In this document: positions 5,017-6,202 of the stretch, in pieces | How the letters are laid out: the number at the start of each line of letters is the position of its first letter | Position numbering within the stretch: the stretch's first letter is position 1 | Origin: an uncultured Prevotellaceae bacterium | Lineage (GTDB): Bacteria; Bacteroidota; Bacteroidia; Bacteroidales; Bacteroidaceae | Assembly (NCBI GenBank): GCA_946539475.1 | Contig: CAMNHM010000152.1 | Coordinates: 1 to 6,202 of the forward strand | DNA length: 6,202 bases | Direction of reading: 5' to 3' | The notes under the pieces: model-generated | Told to the model about the DNA's origin: nothing | What the model saw: the letters and a program-made list of their open reading frames with translations, nothing else | Database searches by the model: none | Translations under genes and position numbers: made by a program

Positions 5017-6202
5017 ATGAAGCTATATAGCGACCCCGAACTGGCACAAATCCTCGACAAGCCCATCTTCCATCTCATTGGCCAGGTGGCCGACGAGATG
5101 TCGACAGAGTGTTATGTCGTAGGAGGATTCGTGCGCGACATCTTTCTAGAACGCCCCTCTGACGACATCGACGTCGTCGTCGTGGGCAGCGGCATCGAAG
5201 TGGCCACACGACTCAAGGAGCGACTCGGACGCAAGGCCCACCTCACCGTCTTCCGCAATTTCGGCACGGCGCAGGTGAAAATTTCCGTTCCCTCCCACTC
5301 GACAGGGGCTGGGAATGAGTTAGAAATAGAGTTCGTCGGTGCCCGCCGCGAGAGCTACAGCCGCGACTCACGGAAGCCCATCGTCGAGGACGGCACGCTG
5401 GAGGACGACCAAAACCGCCGCGACTTCACCATCAACGCAATGGCCATCTGCCTCAACAGCAAGCGCTTCGGAGAGCTCGTCGACCCCTTCAACGGCATTG
5501 CCGACCTCGACGACGGCATCATCGCTACGCCACTCGACCCTGAGGTGACGTTCAGCGACGATCCGCTGCGGATGATGCGCTGCATACGCTTTGCCACACA
5601 GCTGCGCTTCCGTATCGAGGACGTCACCTTCGAGGCCCTCGAGCGAATGGCCGACCGCATACGCATCGTCAGCGCCGAGCGCATAGAGGTGGAGCTCAAC
5701 AAAATCATGCTCTCGCCAACGCCCAGCATCGGTTTCGTAGAGATGCAGCGCGCCGGACTGCTGCAGATACTGATGCCCGAGCTGGCTGCCCTCGACATCG
5801 TGGAACAGCACAACGGGCGCGCCCACAAAAACAATTTCTACCACACGCTGGAGGTGCTCGACAACGTCGCCGCCCGAGGGGCATCGCTATGGCTGCGGTG
5901 GGCAGCACTGCTCCACGACATCGGCAAGACGCGCACCAAGCGCTGGGACGCTGCCGCAGGATGGACCTTCCACAACCATAACTACGTGGGGCGCAAGATG
6001 GTAGAGCCGCTCTTCCGCCGACTGAAGCTGCCCCTTGGTGCCGAGATGCACTACGTAGAGAAACTGGTCGACCTACACATGCGTCCGCAGGTGATTGCCG
6101 ACGACATCGTGACCGATTCTGCTGTCAGACGCCTGCTTAACGACGCCGGCGACGACATCGACGACCTGATGACGCTCTGCGAGGCTGACATCACGTCGAA
6201 GA
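5017..6202 (+). CDS. cca: CCA-adding-type tRNA nucleotidyltransferase with HD domain (3' end outside window)
   Basis: The protein belongs to the class II nucleotidyltransferase / poly(A) polymerase head family, which builds or repairs the 3' CCA of tRNA from CTP and ATP. 395 codons are visible with no stop. Motifs run in family order: GGFVRD (36-41); the catalytic carboxylates in DDIDVVVV (Asp50 and Asp52); RRDFTINAMA (134-143); the (E/D)DxxR template-type motif DDPLR (181-185) in DDPLRMMRCIRFA; and ERIEVELNK (221-229). An HD-type phosphohydrolase domain follows, with His276, His300-Asp301 in LLHDIGK, the HNH motif at 319-321, and His354. CCA addition is the likely role, but poly(A) polymerase or A-adding specificity cannot be excluded from motifs alone. 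The ATG at 5017 is the first start after the promoter at 4981-4988. Residues about 89-101 appear to be an extra loop of repeat-like DNA. Confidence 0.92.
   Translation, partial: MKLYSDPELAQILDKPIFHLIGQVADEMSTECYVVGGFVRDIFLERPSDDIDVVVVGSGIEVATRLKERLGRKAHLTVFRNFGTAQVKISVPSHSTGAGNELEIEFVGARRESYSRDSRKPIVEDGTLEDDQNRRDFTINAMAICLNSKRFGELVDPFNGIADLDDGIIATPLDPEVTFSDDPLRMMRCIRFATQLRFRIEDVTFEALERMADRIRIVSAERIEVELNKIMLSPTPSIGFVEMQRAGLLQILMPELAALDIVEQHNGRAHKNNFYHTLEVLDNVAARGASLWLRWAALLHDIGKTRTKRWDAAAGWTFHNHNYVGRKMVEPLFRRLKLPLGAEMHYVEKLVDLHMRPQVIADDIVTDSAVRRLLNDAGDDIDDLMTLCEADITSK
5281..5325 (+). repeat. Probable in-frame repeat-like insertion inside the tRNA nucleotidyltransferase gene
   Basis: Codons 89-103 encode ISVPSHSTGAGNELE between the conserved FRNFGTAQVK and the EFVGARRESY segments, which I expect to be nearly adjacent in relatives. 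The DNA contains an imperfect hairpin: TTCCC (5288-5292) pairs with GGGAA (5311-5315), and an inner CCC (5294-5296) with GGG (5306-5308). It also uses GTT, GGG, TTA and ATA codons in a gene that otherwise favours G/C-ending ones. The reading frame stays open. The insertion is judged from memory of the family, not from an alignment. Confidence 0.4.

Noticed and set aside
5355..5844. Two overlapping minus-strand open frames of about 158 codons
   Set aside because: Both are antisense to the well-supported nucleotidyltransferase gene, with no family resemblance and no promoter.

Overview
The window looks like chromosome from a member of the Bacteroidales, most likely Prevotella or a close relative with fairly GC-rich coding DNA. 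Four things point there. Three start regions carry the Bacteroidota -7 promoter element TAnnTTTG. The starts lack clear Shine-Dalgarno sequences. The gene set (DUF1599 protein, DoxX/MauE-like plus thioredoxin-like membrane protein, triosephosphate isomerase, SPOR protein, FolE) is, from memory, a common Bacteroidales neighbourhood. A dockerin-like tail ends the first, truncated gene. No taxonomic search was possible.

Layout. At 3-86 (+) is the last 27 codons of a protein ending in a dockerin-type calcium loop, followed by a strong hairpin terminator at 114-160. From 4268 down to 264, five minus-strand genes appear to form one operon, in transcription order: a duplicated-domain DUF1599 protein, a six-helix DoxX/MauE-like protein with a periplasmic thioredoxin-like region, tpiA, a secreted SPOR-domain protein, and folE. 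The first three are joined by 4-base stop/start overlaps (GTGA and ATGA). The last two follow after gaps of 77 and 21 bases. The 267 bases at 4281-4547 hold a promoter, two GC hairpins and a 142-bp inverted-repeat element bracketed by an 8-bp direct repeat, which looks like a MITE. Next come a small coiled-coil lipoprotein (4548-4919, -) and a divergent promoter region containing four perfect 7-bp tandem repeats. Last is a CCA-adding-type tRNA nucleotidyltransferase with an HD domain (5017 onward, +), cut by the window edge.

How the genes fit together. The operon combines a core glycolytic enzyme (tpiA), the first enzyme of pterin/folate synthesis (folE), and three envelope or unknown-function proteins. 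The tight overlaps suggest translational coupling of DUF1599, the membrane protein and TpiA, but I see no shared pathway. Most of the window is ordinary core genome. I do not see a defence system, CRISPR array, RNA gene or full transposon. The more unusual material is small-scale: the MITE-like element, the repeat tract between two mirror-image promoters, a probable in-frame insertion in the tRNA nucleotidyltransferase, and an 8-bp tandem repeat encoding the core of a signal peptide.
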